This document shows positions 24,325-36,197 of a stretch of 64,000 nt of DNA, in pieces (positions within the stretch are counted from its first letter, which is position 1; each line of letters begins with the position of its first letter). This DNA comes from Magnolia sinica (Eukaryota; Streptophyta; Magnoliopsida; Magnoliales; Magnoliaceae): the NCBI RefSeq assembly GCF_029962835.1, contig NC_080582.1, forward strand, positions 69,374,177 to 69,438,176, read 5' to 3'. The position numbers were made by a program, and so were the translations under genes. The notes below the pieces were generated by a model, which was not told where the DNA came from, made no database searches, and saw nothing but the letters and a program-made list of their open reading frames with translations.

Positions 24325-24770
24325 CCCTGGAAGCTGTATGTCGATGGCTCCTCCAATTCTAAGGCAAGTGGGGCAGGAATAGTGTTGGAAACTCCTGATC
24401 AAACCTACATGTAGTATGCCTTAAGACTTAAATTTCAAGCCTCGAATAATACAACAGAGTATGTAGCTTTATTGCTCGGCCTCCGACTCGCGGCCAGTTT
24501 GGGCGTTACGCATCTTAATGTTTTCAGCGATTCACAATTAGTCGTCAATCAAGTCGTCGGTGTGTATCAAACACGTAAAGAGCAATTGAAAGCATACGTG
24601 GAGAAAGCCAAACAGTTAATCGATGGATTCCAACAGTGTGTAGTTACTCGGATCCCTCGGACAGAAAATGCCAAAGCTGATCTGTTAGCAAGACTTGTCT
24701 CAACCGACGAGGACGACATACCTAGGTCCATCCCGATTGAGTATGTCGCCAAGCCGAGTATTAATGAACC
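24325..24770 (+). pseudogene. Tat element: archaeal-type RNase H
   Basis: WKLYVDGSSNSKASGAGIVL, NTTEYVALL, FSDSQLVVNQ and ENAKADLLARL give the D-E-D-D layout of the second RNase H acquired by the Tat lineage. One TAG stop falls at 24412-24414, where Gln is expected. Confidence 0.9.
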
Positions 24771-24879
24771 AATTAGCTCAACCATGCATACAATTGATTT
24801 GGAACTTACTTGGCTCGACCCGATCATCCGATATCTCAACAATGGAGAGTTGCTCGGAGATCACGCCAAAGCTCGACAT

Positions 24880-26043
24880 TAAAGATCCGAGCTTCTCGTT
24901 ACACTATACTCAACGGGGTGCTGTACAAGAAAGGTTATTATGCTCCATTGCTACGATGCCTAAACCCCAGTGAAGCTGACTACGTACTGCGAGAAATACA
25001 TGAAGGAATATGTGGAAATCATTTAGGAGGACGATCACTCGCGCATATGGTTCTACGTTAGGGGTACTACTGGCCAACCATCTAGCACGGCGCTCGTAAG
25101 CTCGTCCACACATGAGACAAATGCCAACGGTTCACAGCCATTTCGAGGTAACCCCCAGAGGATCTAACTCCAATGACTGGTCCCTGGCCCTTCACGCAGT
25201 GGGGAATCAATATTATCGGACCACTACTCATAGGAAAAGGACAGACTAAGTTCACTGTCGTAACAGTGGACTACTTCACAAAGTGGGCCAAGGCTGAGCC
25301 ACTGACAAAAATAACTGAGCAGAAGACCACAGACTTCGTATGGAAGAACGTTGTCTGCTGGTTCGGGATATCCCGGACCATTGTTACCGATAATGGGAAG
25401 CAGTTCGATAATAGGAGCTTTTGTGAGATGTGCGATAATCTTGGAATCAGAAATGTATACGCATCGCCCCATCATCCTTAGAAGAATGGACAAGTTGAGG
25501 CGGTCAATAAGATCATTAAACGACATCTCCTAACTAAGCTTGACCGAGCCAAAGGAGCATGGGCTGAAGAACTCCCAAAGATACTATGGGCATACCGAAC
25601 CACGGTTCGAACCACTACAGGAGAAACTCCTTTCTCCCTTGCTTATGGCTCGGAAGCCGTTACCCCGGTTAAGATGGGCTGCCCTCAGCCTGAATCAGTT
25701 CGTTTAATGAGGAGGATAATGAAGAACTCTTGGCCCTCGGACTTGACCTTGTGGATGAACGAAGAGAAAGAGCTCGGTTACGAACTATGGCTCGACAGCA
25801 ACAAGTAGCTTAGTTTTATAATGCCCGAGTTAAGATCAGGCGATTTCGAGTCGGGGACATGGTTCTCCGAAAAATGTTCCCCAACACTAAGGAACTTGGT
25901 GCGGGCACACTAGGACCCAACTGGGAAGGATCCTATATCGTCTCAAGCACCATCCGACCAGGAACGTATCGATTGGGAGGCTTAATCGGACAGTTGCTAC
26001 CCCATCCGTGGAATGCCAAGCATCTAAAAATCTACTACCCCTA
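24880..26043 (+). pseudogene. Tat element: integrase
   Basis: Zinc-binding remnants (IHEGICGNHLGGRSL, DKCQRF) precede the catalytic core: GPWPFTQWGINIIGPL, VVTVDYFTKWAKAEP, VTDNGKQFDN, SPHHP and AVNKIIKRHL. A frameshift lies near 25690. The C-terminal part resumes with NTKELGAGTLGPNWEGSY and ends at a TAG at 26042. Confidence 0.88.
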
Positions 26044-26593
26044 GGTCAGCCCAGCGAAGCGTTCAGAAAGATTCAAGATTAACAAGCATATAAACTGAAT
26101 CAAGATGAATAAAAGAAAACTGAGTACATTCATTTATCAGTACGTTTGTTACATTGAGTTACATTTTGTTGCGACATTACATTGATAAAATAAAAGGCTT
26201 AAAAGCAAAAGAAAAGGTCGACCGTGACACGCAAGTATCTTTCTTGGCTGTGGATACTCTCGAGCCTGCCCTGGAGCTTAGTCACTTTGGAGAGCTGGTG
26301 TGAGTACCAAAAATGGAGCTGATGATGGTACCAAAAGAAGTGGTTCAGACTCAGCTACCACTACTGGGAGCAACCTCAGCAACCTCAGGAGCTGTCTCGA
26401 CCTCGACACCAGCCGCAACATTAGCAGGTTCAGCGGCCTCAGCCTCCGGTTCCTCGGAATCAGCGGCACCTTCTTCAAATCCCGAGAGATCAAGGTCGGG
26501 AAAAGATTCCTTCATCACCTTGATACAAGCTGTGTATCCGCTCTGATATAAGCGATCTCTCTCTTCCTCAAACTCTTAGGATTCGAGAAAGGC

Positions 26594-28666
26594 CTACACA
26601 GCCCGATCCTTGGCCTCCTTAGCCTCTGTAGCCTCGTTGATGGCCTTCCGAATAGCTGCCTCAGCCTCACCCTTGGTCCGATCCAACTTATTCACGCCAG
26701 AGGCATGAGCTTGACGGACTTGCCGACTCTCTTCCTGAGCCTCCGTCAGTAGCGAAGCCAAGTAAGCACATTCGGCTTTAGCGTTAGTAGTGGCCTTCCT
26801 AGCGAGTCCCAACTCGCCTGACAGAATTCCAACCCGAGCCAAGGAAGCCTCGACTTTTGCTCTCGCCTTAGCAGCCTACTTTTGAGCGGCAGTCAGATCT
26901 GAGCAGGCCTTAACCAAACAAGGGGCCAACTGCAAAAGGAAAATGTGAGGCTAGACTAAGTCACCAATAGAAGAAATCACAAACAAAAAAAGAGAGAGAG
27001 AAAAATCACCGACGTTACCTTAAGAAGTATCTTCACCGTATGACCAAGAGTTTGCAACGAAGATGCATTGTAAAGACTAGCAAAGTCTCTCTCGCTCCCG
27101 TGAGCGATGGCCAAAGGGATCAACCCTGATACCACCTGCTGGAAAGGCAAGGGCTCCTGTTGAGTCACCCCCCCTCCTGAAGTCTCCCCTCTCTGCTCTC
27201 TTAATTCTGAGACTCGCTCTGCAACGGGTCCCGGCTCAGAAGCCACTTGAGACTCGGCAGGAGCCGCTCCTGCCTCTTCCGCCCTCTCTTTGGGGTCAGA
27301 AAGCACGACGACAGTCGGGATGACCGGAGCAGGGGCGACTGGAGCTGATAGCTCCTTAGCCTTCGGAGCCGTCTTCGCCTTCTTTGAAGGCCGAGGCTCC
27401 GACAGAAGCACCGATCTTGGAGGAGCCTTCATTTTTATGCCGGTTTAAGAAAGGGCTGAGCTTCAGCCATCTTTGTATCAGATAAGGTAAAAAGTTAGGA
27501 AAAATCCAATAGAAACGCGTCAGAATAAACAGAGGATGCCTGTCATGGCAAAGTCTAGGCCTGAGAGAAGAAGACGCTTTGGTTGAAGAAGAGCCTTCCA
27601 AGATCGATCCTCCGGACTTAGTGCCCTTAGGTCCTTGATCCGAGCTAGAGCACCAGCTCCTAGCTTCGGCCTTCTCTTGGGGATATCTGCAAAACGCATT
27701 CAGTAAGACTCAAGAATGTCAAAACAAAAAAGATACGGAGACAAGAAATGCCGAGTCACCTGCTTTAGAAAACGCTCGGGGAATACGAGACTCGAAGAGC
27801 CCAGGCTCGGCAGTCTCCCGGCGACCGCATGCCTAAAACCACCTCTCTCTCCAGTGTTTGTTGGAGGTAGGAGAGTCGGTTATCAAAGGATCACCCTTGT
27901 TTCGCTAAGCGCACAAGAAGTACCAGTCGGGTTGTTGAGGGTTTGGCCGTACTTGGTATAGATAAAGGAACTGGTCCATAGTCAGTGGGGGTTGCTTTGT
28001 CTCAGCCCACAACACTGAACATCTGAACAAATTCCTCCACCCATTCGGCACTATTTGCCCATGAGCGATTTGGAGTCGGGATAGAAAATCTCAAGCAACG
28101 GGTTGGAGGGGCAGACGTAAGCCACATTGCATTGCGACTTCGAAAATTATGACCATCCCAACAAGAAGATGGTTAGGCAAATCACTTGAAAGGGGGAGAT
28201 GAATAATAACCGAGACAGGGACATGATACCCGACTCGGATCCTATTTAAATCCGCTTCAGTTAAAACCAAAGGGACCGGACCCCTCTGATCGTCTCCAAC
28301 TTCTCCTCCCTCGGCAGCATCCCCCTCTTCGTCTGACGACTCAACGGCCCTGGCCAACCTTCTAAGAGGAACCAATTCAGTGGTTTCTTTTAACTCCTCA
28401 TCCTCTTCTTCCAAGTCATCCCCAGAAAAATGGGGGTTAGGTCTCCTAGGAGCAGTCACCAGAGACACCCCTCCGCCAGAAGGACCTGCCAAAGCAGGAC
28501 GTTCCGCTGAAGTTCTAGATGTTCTTTCGGAGAACCGAAAAGCTTCATAGGCGCTAATCGCCATCTTTGCGAGCAATGAGGGCAATTTCGAGACATTCCA
28601 GAGATGTCCTGTTTCGTCCTCATCACCGGAAATCCCTTCTCGGGGACTTGAAGAATGCATTGCCAT
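26594..28666 (-). pseudogene. antisense ORF of the Tat element (Transposase_28-like / gypsy-type transposon domain)
   Basis: On the minus strand, between pol and the 3' LTR, a 191-codon ORF (28091-28666) begins with an acidic leader rich in Ser/Glu. It then reads LTEADLNRIRVGYHVPVSV and QCGLRLPLQP, which resembles the 'putative gypsy type transposon' family. After a frame change, similarity continues (PNGWRNLFRCSVLW, QQPDWYFLC, SNKHWRERWF). A Pro/Ala/Glu-rich ORF (26977-27432) and an Ala/Glu/Lys coiled-coil-like segment (26594-26842) follow. Antisense extra ORFs are known in Tat elements such as Grande. Frame breaks make this copy non-functional. The biochemical role of the family is unknown to me. 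Confidence 0.7.
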
Positions 28667-28868
28667 TAAAGAGTCGAAAAGGAAAGGGAGGGAAAGAACT
28701 CACCAGAGAGGTGAAAAGTGCACAGTTGGGGAAGTAAAAAGGGGAAGAAGGGTAAAAATATGGAGGGAGTGGCGAAACGCGAAGAGAGACAGGGAGGAGA
28801 AGAAAGGAATAGGAGAAAACGGGAAGGGAAAGCACGCGCGAAAATGGGAAACAAATCCCGCTCTCTCC

Positions 28869-28888
28869 TTTTATATTCGAGCCACGTG
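28869..28888 (-). promoter_or_regulatory. TATA box and G-box in front of the antisense ORF
   Basis: On the minus strand, CACGTG (28883-28888) is followed by TATAAAA (28869-28875), about 200 nt upstream of the ORF's ATG at 28666. The spacing suits a separate promoter for the antisense unit. Confidence 0.55.
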
Positions 28889-29165
28889 GTAACAACATTT
28901 AAGGAGGAGTCGAATCAACGCCTGCTTCGACTCCCCTGCTCGACACGTGGCGCACTCCAACTAACACAAGTAACGCCCTCGCCACGCGTTCGATGTCCAT
29001 AAGCAAACGAAACGTTCTGACAATTGTCTGCTCGTGCGACCTCGAGGACCGAACCGACGCCAGTTAAGAATGACACAAGAAGCATTAAATGCCCCATCAT
29101 AACCTTAGTCTCCAGGGCACACCAACTTAAAAACTCGTTACTCCTTAGTGTCGGCATAGCTAACA

Positions 29166-29180
29166 GAAGGAGTAGGGGGC
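29166..29180 (+). other. polypurine tract of the Tat element
   Basis: AGAAGGAGTAGGGGG a few bases before the 3' LTR. Confidence 0.65.
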
Positions 29181-29184
29181 TTAC

Positions 29185-29982
29185 TATTGGGGAAAAAACA
29201 CCAAGTCCAGAGAGTCGGTTATGAAATGGACCAACTCTATTAGCACTACTCGAGAGTTCAAGGCAACATGTTGGACCGAGACGAGACAAAGCCTAAAGGA
29301 TAGACTTAGCTCGGATTTCTGGGAAACGAATCCCGACCGAGACTTGAAGGGTTAGGAGCCATAGGCAAAATAAGACGCATAGAGTTGGCTCAGCTAACGA
29401 GGCAGCAACATCTAGAAGGGTCGATTAAGACCCGAACGCTAGACATCACCTGACCGACTATAAAATCAACCCATATTGGGTTGGTTATAATGTCGGCTAT
29501 CGGATTGAGAAAGTACTTCGGCCATAAGCCGGTCCTGTTCTGTTCGACAGGAGGTGAAAAGTTTTATCCTTGCAACGAGCCAAGACTCGTCTGTTACTTG
29601 AGTCAGTTAAGGCTGAGCTGAGTGAGGAAGAAACAGTGTAAGCTTAAATACCGTTCCGAAAATCTTGTGAAAGAATTCTTGATCTCGAGGATTTCGCGGA
29701 CGGGAAGCATCCGTAAGCAGATTACAATCAAATCAAATCTCCTAATATTGGAGAGAGAATCCCTGTGCGGCTGGATCCTCTCTCTTCTATAAATGGGAGA
29801 CACTCCAAGAGTGAAAGGTACGCAAAAACTCTCTCCTAAATCCTTTCAATACTATAAGACCCAGATTCCTAGCCTAGCTTTGGCATTGGAGGGTCCCCTG
29901 CTCTAGCTAGGGTCTCCTTTGTCTTCTTCTTGTGCAGGTGCTCGAAGGTCGAAAGAGGGTGGACCAGATTTTTGCATCAACA
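29185..29982 (+). repeat. 3' LTR of the Tat element
   Basis: 798 bp, starting TATTGGGG (TG mutated to TA) and ending CATCAACA, followed by the TATAC duplication at 29983-29987. Most differences from the 5' LTR are transitions. Confidence 0.92.
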
Positions 29983-30265
29983 TATACGTTGATATCGGCT
30001 CCACTCCTTCTCTCTGGAATCACGAGAAAAACCCAATTCCAAGTCTCAAATTCCACAATACGATGTATTAGTGATAAATTGCAAAAGGGATGCAAGATTA
30101 CTTGCCGTCTCGAAATCATGGAGAGTGAAAATTGATGGCTAGCTCAATCGGGGTTGACGAGACTATGAAAGAAGAAAAAGAAATATCATGCATTAGAATA
30201 TGAGGCGTGTTTGGATACGCTATTAGATTAAATTGCGATCAACCATGGGAAATGGACGTTTTTAC

Positions 30266-30372
30266 AAGGGTGGTTCCACCATTGCTGAGACGTCGCGGAG
30301 CTTCGCCTCCTGATTCCTCAGAGCCCGAACCGCAAACTCCACCGCTCTGTCGTATGAATTAGCTACAACTCT
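30266..30372 (-). other. possible exon fragment of an unidentified gene
   Basis: The minus strand reads ANSYDRAVEFAVRALRNQ, EAKLRDVSAMVEPPL, then TAA. A plausible acceptor (GTTGTAG) precedes it. Codon use looks protein-coding and differs from the surrounding AT-rich repeats. I do not recognise the family and found no partner exon. It lies about 280 bp from the Tat insertion site, so it may be the 3' end of a broken gene. Confidence 0.3.
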
Positions 30373-30419
30373 GTTAGGGAAGATGACCTTAGATTTAGGT
30401 TCACACACACACAACCTGA

Positions 30420-30637
30420 AACTGAGTTAAATTAGGTTTCGGATCAAGTTGAGTCAGTATCAAGTCGGATTTTGGGTCAAGTCGAGTCGAGTTACTAGGT
30501 GACCCGGACTCAACTCGGTTTGAGTTTGGATTGGGCGAAGTCTATTCGGTTCAGATCGACTCACCCACTTGGTTCGGGTTGAGTTAGGTCTGAAAGAGTC
30601 GGATGTGTCGAGTCGACTCGTGCAATGCCTAGCTCTA
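30420..30637. mobile_element. degenerate hAT-like small element
   Basis: Dense GAGTCGAGT / GACTCG motifs run to a right end ATGCCTAGCTCTA at 30637, the mirror of the start seen at 6320. The left end is eroded by a CA-repeat stretch. Confidence 0.35.
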
Positions 30638-30866
30638 CTCATGATCGAGTAGCACTTGTTCTGCGTGTTGAGTGGTGCTATGTTGAACCATCCATGTTCT
30701 TGGTATTACTGTAAGCAAACTTTCTCCCTTGATGAGGCTTCAGTGAAGATCTTGACCTTTGATTTTGGAGTTGAGTGAGAGACATTTAGAATTTTCTTTT
30801 CATTGCCCTTAACTCATCTACTATAATGAGTGACACAATAATCCTTTATTGTGACATGTGGACCTA

Positions 30867-31375
30867 GTGAGTTGCAACACACTAGATGCGGCTTGGATGG
30901 ATCCCTGATAATGGGACCTACCATTATATATATGCCTTACATCCACACCTTCCAGCCATTTTGACAGCTCATTTTAGGGCAAGAGCCCAAAAATCACTCA
31001 TATCAAAATCTCCTTCGGACCACACCACATGAAATAATGGTGATTGAATACACACTACTAAAAACCTCTTTGAGGCACTGAAATGTTTATTTTCCATCTA
31101 ACCTGTTGATAAGGTCACAGAGACCTAGATGAAGAGGTCACGACAATATCAACTTGATCCAAAACTTTTGTGGCCCACAACGAGTTTTAATGGCTAATCA
31201 CCATTATTTTTTATGTTATGATCCACCTGAGATTTAGATCTGCTTAATTTTTAGGATCATCCTCTAAAATGAGCGGTCAAAGTAAATGGACATAGTGGAT
31301 GACAGACACATACATTACGATGGGCCCTATAATAAGGGATCTACATAAATCGTGTCCAAACTCACTACATCCTGA
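30867..31375. mobile_element. Mutator-like foldback repeat
   Basis: The left end TAGTGAGTT (about 30868) is mirrored by AACTCACTA (about 31370). The arms share the dispersed phrases about AAAACTTTTGTGGCCCACAA and GATAAGGTCAC. No ORF. Exact termini are uncertain. Confidence 0.5.
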
Positions 31376-32280
31376 TTTACAAGGGAGGCTAAACAAACTT
31401 CCTTCACAATATGGTAGAGTCTGGATGAGGTCTCTACTCATGGCTTAATGGTAGAGAGGGGAATGAATGTTGCATGATGCTAATGTTTTGGGTTGACGAA
31501 ACTGATTGAAGATTGAACGGTCGGATTAATGGTAGTGTCGTAAAGCTAGATTGAGTAGCTCAGATTTGAACTTAAGTGGCTCAAGAGGCTTGGACTTTGG
31601 CTAAGCTAGGCTAGACCAGGGCTGGACTCTCTCTCTCACTCCTACTCTCCTTAGTGGAAGGATGGCTAAATGTCTAAGGTTAAGGGGCCTCTAAGTGAGA
31701 AGGGATGCTTCTCGAATCTAATGGATGCTTGAAATGAGAATGGGAGGGGGCTATTCATAATCTCCAAACCTGGTTTTCTTGTAATTCCTGATGATCCTAG
31801 GGGCAAAAGATAGTTGAAGGGTTAGGATTGGAGATTGCCACATGGCATCATCTCATGGGTTGGATGAGGTGGTAAATGTTTAATTTTGGGTAAGGAGATG
31901 GGCATTGAAGTAAATACACCTCAACTGCACACTTGGGGTATGAAAAAGGGAGATTCCAGATGCTTAAGGGATGTCACCCCAAAGAGGGGGAGTGCCACGT
32001 CACTGGCAGTAACCTAGTCACCGTCGGTCCCCACTTGTACTCCCTGCTTTGACAGGTAATTTCCTCCAAGCGTGTGGAGGCTCTGTTGTGAAAGTTGCTA
32101 CTTTGAGGTTTTACCTATTTCTCTGATTAGGCTTGGTTTTGGACTTTGTTTTAGGCTTGGTTTTGGGCTTAACTAGGTGAGTTGACTAAATTGTTGAATT
32201 AGGTAGGTTGACTTGGTGAGTTAACTCGTCAAGTCGACTTAAGATTTTAGGGTTTATACTTAGGCTGATGTTGAGTGTGA
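31376..32280. other. gene-free stretch
   Basis: No domain-bearing ORF or clear repeat end. Only short GACTTGG-type runs are seen near 32160-32240. Confidence 0.4.
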
Positions 32281-33525
32281 AATATTGTATATTTCTCCCT
32301 ATTTATACATTAGTTTTATAAACATGATAGTGCTTAATCGATTTAATTATGCATGTTTTTATGTGCGAGGTGATTTCGAGAGCTTAAAGGTGAAATTGAT
32401 GCCAAAAGGAAGATTTATGCTCAAAAGATTACTAAATGAAGATTTGGAGATTTGGAAGTCATTAGTGAAGAATTCTCATGACAAATATCTAAGAAAACCA
32501 AGTGAGGAATGAAGAGAATAAAAAATTTGAAGTAAAGAAAAGGAATCCAGAAAATAAACATATTCCTAAAATTGTCCTGAAAAAACATATTTTGAAACTC
32601 CAAGTTTATTTTTGGAAACTGCGTAGAGTGCAAAAATTTGAGGCGGTTTAAACTCTAAGCAAATTTTGGAAAATTGCGCAGAGTGCGTAAATTTGAGGCA
32701 GTTTTTAGATTTTTCCAACTTAGTGTAAAAGTTGAAGTTTCACAACTATAAATAGGACTCCCTGTGATGTTCCAAAGCATCTTATAGGGTTTGGAAAGGT
32801 CTCAAGGAGCATACATAGGGTGGAGCAGCAGCCAAAGAGTTTTTCTTCTTCCCTAGTTTATTTTTCATGCTTTGTTTAAAATATTTGGTTTCAATCATAT
32901 CTATTGTTGGCTAAAACTCTTAAAGCTTGTAGCGTGTTTAGATGTCTATTTTGCTTTGATTCTTGTTCTTATTAAACTTCATTGATTTCTAGTTTGATAT
33001 TAAGGGAATATTTTCAGTTTTCTATGATTTATTATGACTCAAATTACAATAGATGTCGTGATAGCTTTGGATATCTTCTTTTCTTGTTTTGAGATAGTGA
33101 GATTGGTAAATCCTGTTGTTTACCATTATCTCCTGGGCAAGGTAGGGTGATGGAATCCCTTCCAATGTTCACAATTCTCCTCCATTGAGAATTAGGTCAT
33201 TGAAAAGTTCAGATTTGATTTAAATTGCTTTTATCTTCCAATTAGATATGATAGGACTTCAATTCCAATTGTGTTTATTGAATCAAGCAAGGTAGAATCT
33301 CGATAGTTACAAGTGGATCCTCGACACCCTATTTCCCACCTTTAAATTCATATGTTTTAATCAACATTATCCATCATTACTCTCAATTATTCAAATTTCA
33401 ATTTAGATTTTTTTGTAGTTTTAATTTTTTTCAGAATATGTACAAGTTTAGTCCCCGTAGATTCGACCTCGGTCTTACCGAGTTGTTACTACATCGCGAC
33501 CCTATAGTTGGGGTTGTGAACAATT
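32281..33525 (+). repeat. probable solo LTR, boundaries approximate
   Basis: A segment with CTATAAATAG at about 32745-32754, a long untranslated stretch and a 3' end with GTAGATTCGACCTCGG and GCGACCCTATAG, phrases typical of the ends of some plant LTRs. It begins near GTGTGAAATATTG and ends near TTGTGAACA. Flanking TTGA may be a partial target duplication. No internal retroelement domain lies next to it. Confidence 0.45.
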
Positions 33526-33627
33526 GACTAGGTAGACTAGGTTGAATGGGCTAGTTGGGTTGAGTTTAGGGTTTAGGATTGAGGTTCTTATGGTTTAGGC
33601 TTCTTGAGTTAGGGTTTAGGATTGGGA

Positions 33628-33732
33628 GTTTGGTTGACCATCCATCAATTCAAACTCAATCAGCTTATCAGCTGGGGGTTAGGTGTCTACGGGTTTGGTT
33701 GACCATCCATCAATTCAAACTCAATCAGCTTA
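33628..33732. repeat. 40-bp direct repeat, 65-bp spacing
   Basis: GTTTGGTTGACCATCCATCA and the following 20 bases occur identically at 33628-33667 and 33693-33732. Confidence 0.85.
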
Positions 33733-33735
33733 ACA

Positions 33736-34200
33736 TGGGGCACACATTGATGTATTCATTATGTATCCATGGTGTCCATGCATTTTTCTAGCTCCTTTTA
33801 GGGCATTATCCAAAATATTTAAGAGATACAACTATAAGGCGGGCCATGCCATAGGAAACAGTGTTGATTGACCATTAATGTGCCACCAAAGTTTTAGATG
33901 AAGTTTGTATTTATTTATTCTCTTCATCCATACTTATGTGACCTTAGCAAATTTGCTTATGTGACCTTATCAACATATTGGATGAGATGTTAGCAATGAA
34001 GACACATTTACATGCGGACTAAGAAGTTTTTAATGGTAGTATGTTCAATCACTACTATTTACTATGGTATGGTCCATCCGATAATTAGATATACTTTGCT
34101 TTGGGGATAATATCCTAAATATATATTTTTAAAAAAAGGTATGGATGTCATATTAAGGTGGACCCCACGGAAAAGGTTGCACCATCTGGGGTAAGACTGC
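33736..34200. mobile_element. Mutator-like repeat copy
   Basis: Carries the dispersed phrases CACATTGATGTATTCATTATG, GACCTTATCAACATATTGGATG and GTTTTTAATGGTAG in an arrangement with inverted halves (first phrase shown to 20 bases: CACATTGATGTATTCATTAT). No ORF. Confidence 0.4.
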
Positions 34201-35038
34201 TGTCTCACCGAACTATTTCATCTCAATGGAGATTACTCAGATGTTAAGGTGGCCTACACCATTGGCCCACCATTTATTTTATTGATGATCCACGCCGTTC
34301 ATTTGAATGTACATATTATTATGTGTCGAGCCTAAAAAATGAAGCAGATCAAATAATCAAGTGGTCCACACCATCTAGATTCCATTTAATAGTTCATAGT
34401 TTACCCACTACTTGGGCTTTTTATGGCCCACCTACTAAGATCCGTGTCTTTTTTGGTCCATTGATATAAAAGGAGATAGGAAAACTGATGGATAGTATCG
34501 ATCAATGAAGTTAATGCAGGTGGGCCCATTTCAACTTTCTAAAAGCTCCGCCAGATTTAGGACTAAAGTTGTAATAAAAGTATTGTCCAAGGGTAGGAGA
34601 GTTAATTTAAAGACTGATTGAGACTCTAAAGAAAGCTTGATGGAAGTAGGCTTCTTCTTATTATTATTTTTTATTATCTCTTTGTGACTCCTTTGTGAAA
34701 AGACGAAATTAACCTTAATACACTTTTAGCTTATCCTATAGTGAGTGTGGTGTAGTGGATCCGGCCTCCTCACAAATATAGCCATCAACGAGGGTGCTAG
34801 TGGAATGATTTAGGGATATAAAACCCTATCTCTATCAAGGGATTAAAGAGCCCTCTCTTTTCTCTTTCACAATGAGAAAATAAAAATCATAAAAATACAA
34901 AATTTATAATTCCTAACGTAGGAAGCCTTATTTATTGAAAACAAACTAATAAAATTTCTTCTTCATAAGAGTTTCTAAATCTTTTTAACCAACTAAAAAT
35001 CTATCACCCAATTAAAATACGATACGTAATAGAATATA
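34201..35038. other. gene-free stretch
   Basis: Contains fragments of the dispersed GTGGTCCACACCAT repeat near 34240-34440 and otherwise unassigned AT-rich DNA. Confidence 0.35.
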
Positions 35039-35508
35039 ACTAGTAGTAGGGGTGCACATCGAACCGGTAGAAACGTGGAACCGAACCGGAACCGATTAAA
35101 TGGTCCGGTTTGGTCCGGTTCTAGTGCACTGGTTCTGGTTCTAGCTCCAAAAATCAAAGAACCATTGGATACGGTTTGGTTCCGGTTTAGGGGCATGTAA
35201 ATTCGAACTGAACCGTTGACCCGAACCGTGGAACTGAACTAGGAACCGAACTAAAGATTAAAACAAGTTCAGGACCAGCTAATTTTCTATTGTCATGCTT
35301 GTTGTCATTTTACCAAAATGTAGGATTATGTACGTAGTGCCATGAGGTTCAAGATTGAACTTGATCAAAATTGTTGATCCGAAGCGCCCCATTGAGATAT
35401 GTCATGTCCCTAAAGTGTTGCCGTATTGGAATATTTAAAACATTTTACTGTTGGACAAAAAAAGGGATAAAACGTATACATCTAGTGGGCCCATGGCCCA
35501 GTGAACTG

Positions 35509-35575
35509 GAAGGTTTTAATGCTGGACGTCAGCACCTATGGACTAGGGAAGTTTTAATGCTGGACGTCAGCACCT
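35509..35575. repeat. 28-bp direct repeat inside the hAT element
   Basis: GTTTTAATGCTGGACGTCAG followed by CACCT occurs near 35512 and again near 35551. Confidence 0.8.
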
Positions 35576-35629
35576 CAATTGTCTTAGGTGTCGGGGTCCT
35601 CTATACATACGGTGTGGATGAAATATTTC

Positions 35630-35830
35630 CATCATGATGGGTCTTAGGAAGGTTTCAACTATAGGAGACACTAGACAACACCTCCATTATTTCTTGTACG
35701 TAAATAGGAATGTATATTATGCATCATGATGGGCCTTGGGAAGGTTTTAACTATAGGAGACACTAGACAACACCTCTATCGTTTCCTGTACGTAAACAGG
35801 AATGTATTTATGCATCATGATGGCCCTAGT
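35630..35830. repeat. tandem repeat of about 92 bp inside the hAT element
   Basis: Units start CATCATGATGG at 35630 and 35722, with a partial third at 35813. Both contain ATAGGAGACACTAGACAACA. Confidence 0.85.
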
Positions 35831-36197
35831 AATTAATATCAATTGGGTTGGATTTTAAAAGGCCCAGAACTGTGGAACCGATCCGAAATCGAACCGGTTT
35901 TCACTGTCCGATTCCGGTTTGGTTCTAGGGTGCTAACGGTCTGGTTCTGGTTCCGAAAATCCTAGAACCGTTAAGAATAGTTCGGTTCCGGTTTCACCCC
36001 AGAACTGGACCGAACCGACCCGTGTGCACCCCTAACTAGTAGTAAGGAAAACTTAATACACACGAATATCTTCTTCCTAGCTATTTGACAAGTCTAGTCA
36101 ACAAACTTTTTCAATTAATCTATACATGACTTGTGTTTGAGGGACCTGTGAATGATAGGGAATGCATCTTATTGTCTATGAAATCATGGCTCATAGG

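Larger units (their letters stand above)
6637..29982 (+). mobile_element. Ty3/gypsy retrotransposon, Tat lineage, interrupted by a nested element
   Basis: The unit is LTR (6637-7432), gag, protease, [nested element 9471-22515], RT, RNase H, archaeal-type RNase H, integrase, an antisense ORF, polypurine tract and LTR (29185-29982). Without the insertion it is about 10.3 kb. The second RNase H of the WKLYVDGSSN type and the TGGCGCCGTCTGTGGG leader are hallmarks of Tat-lineage elements. The LTRs differ at many sites, and gag-pol has many stops and at least one frameshift, so it is not autonomous. Confidence 0.93.
35047..36034. mobile_element. hAT-type non-autonomous element, 988 bp
   Basis: Termini TAGGGGTGCAC and GTGCACCCCTA are perfect inverted repeats flanked by the perfect 8-bp duplication ACTAGTAG (35039-35046 and 36035-36042). 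An 8-bp duplication and this terminus are diagnostic of the hAT superfamily. The arms are runs of GGAACCGAACC / GGTTCCGGTTC. No transposase ORF. Internal duplications are listed separately. Confidence 0.9.

Noticed and set aside
26300-26551. Plus-strand Ser/Ala-rich ORFs after the Tat integrase
   Set aside because: They are antisense to the better-supported minus-strand ORF cluster.
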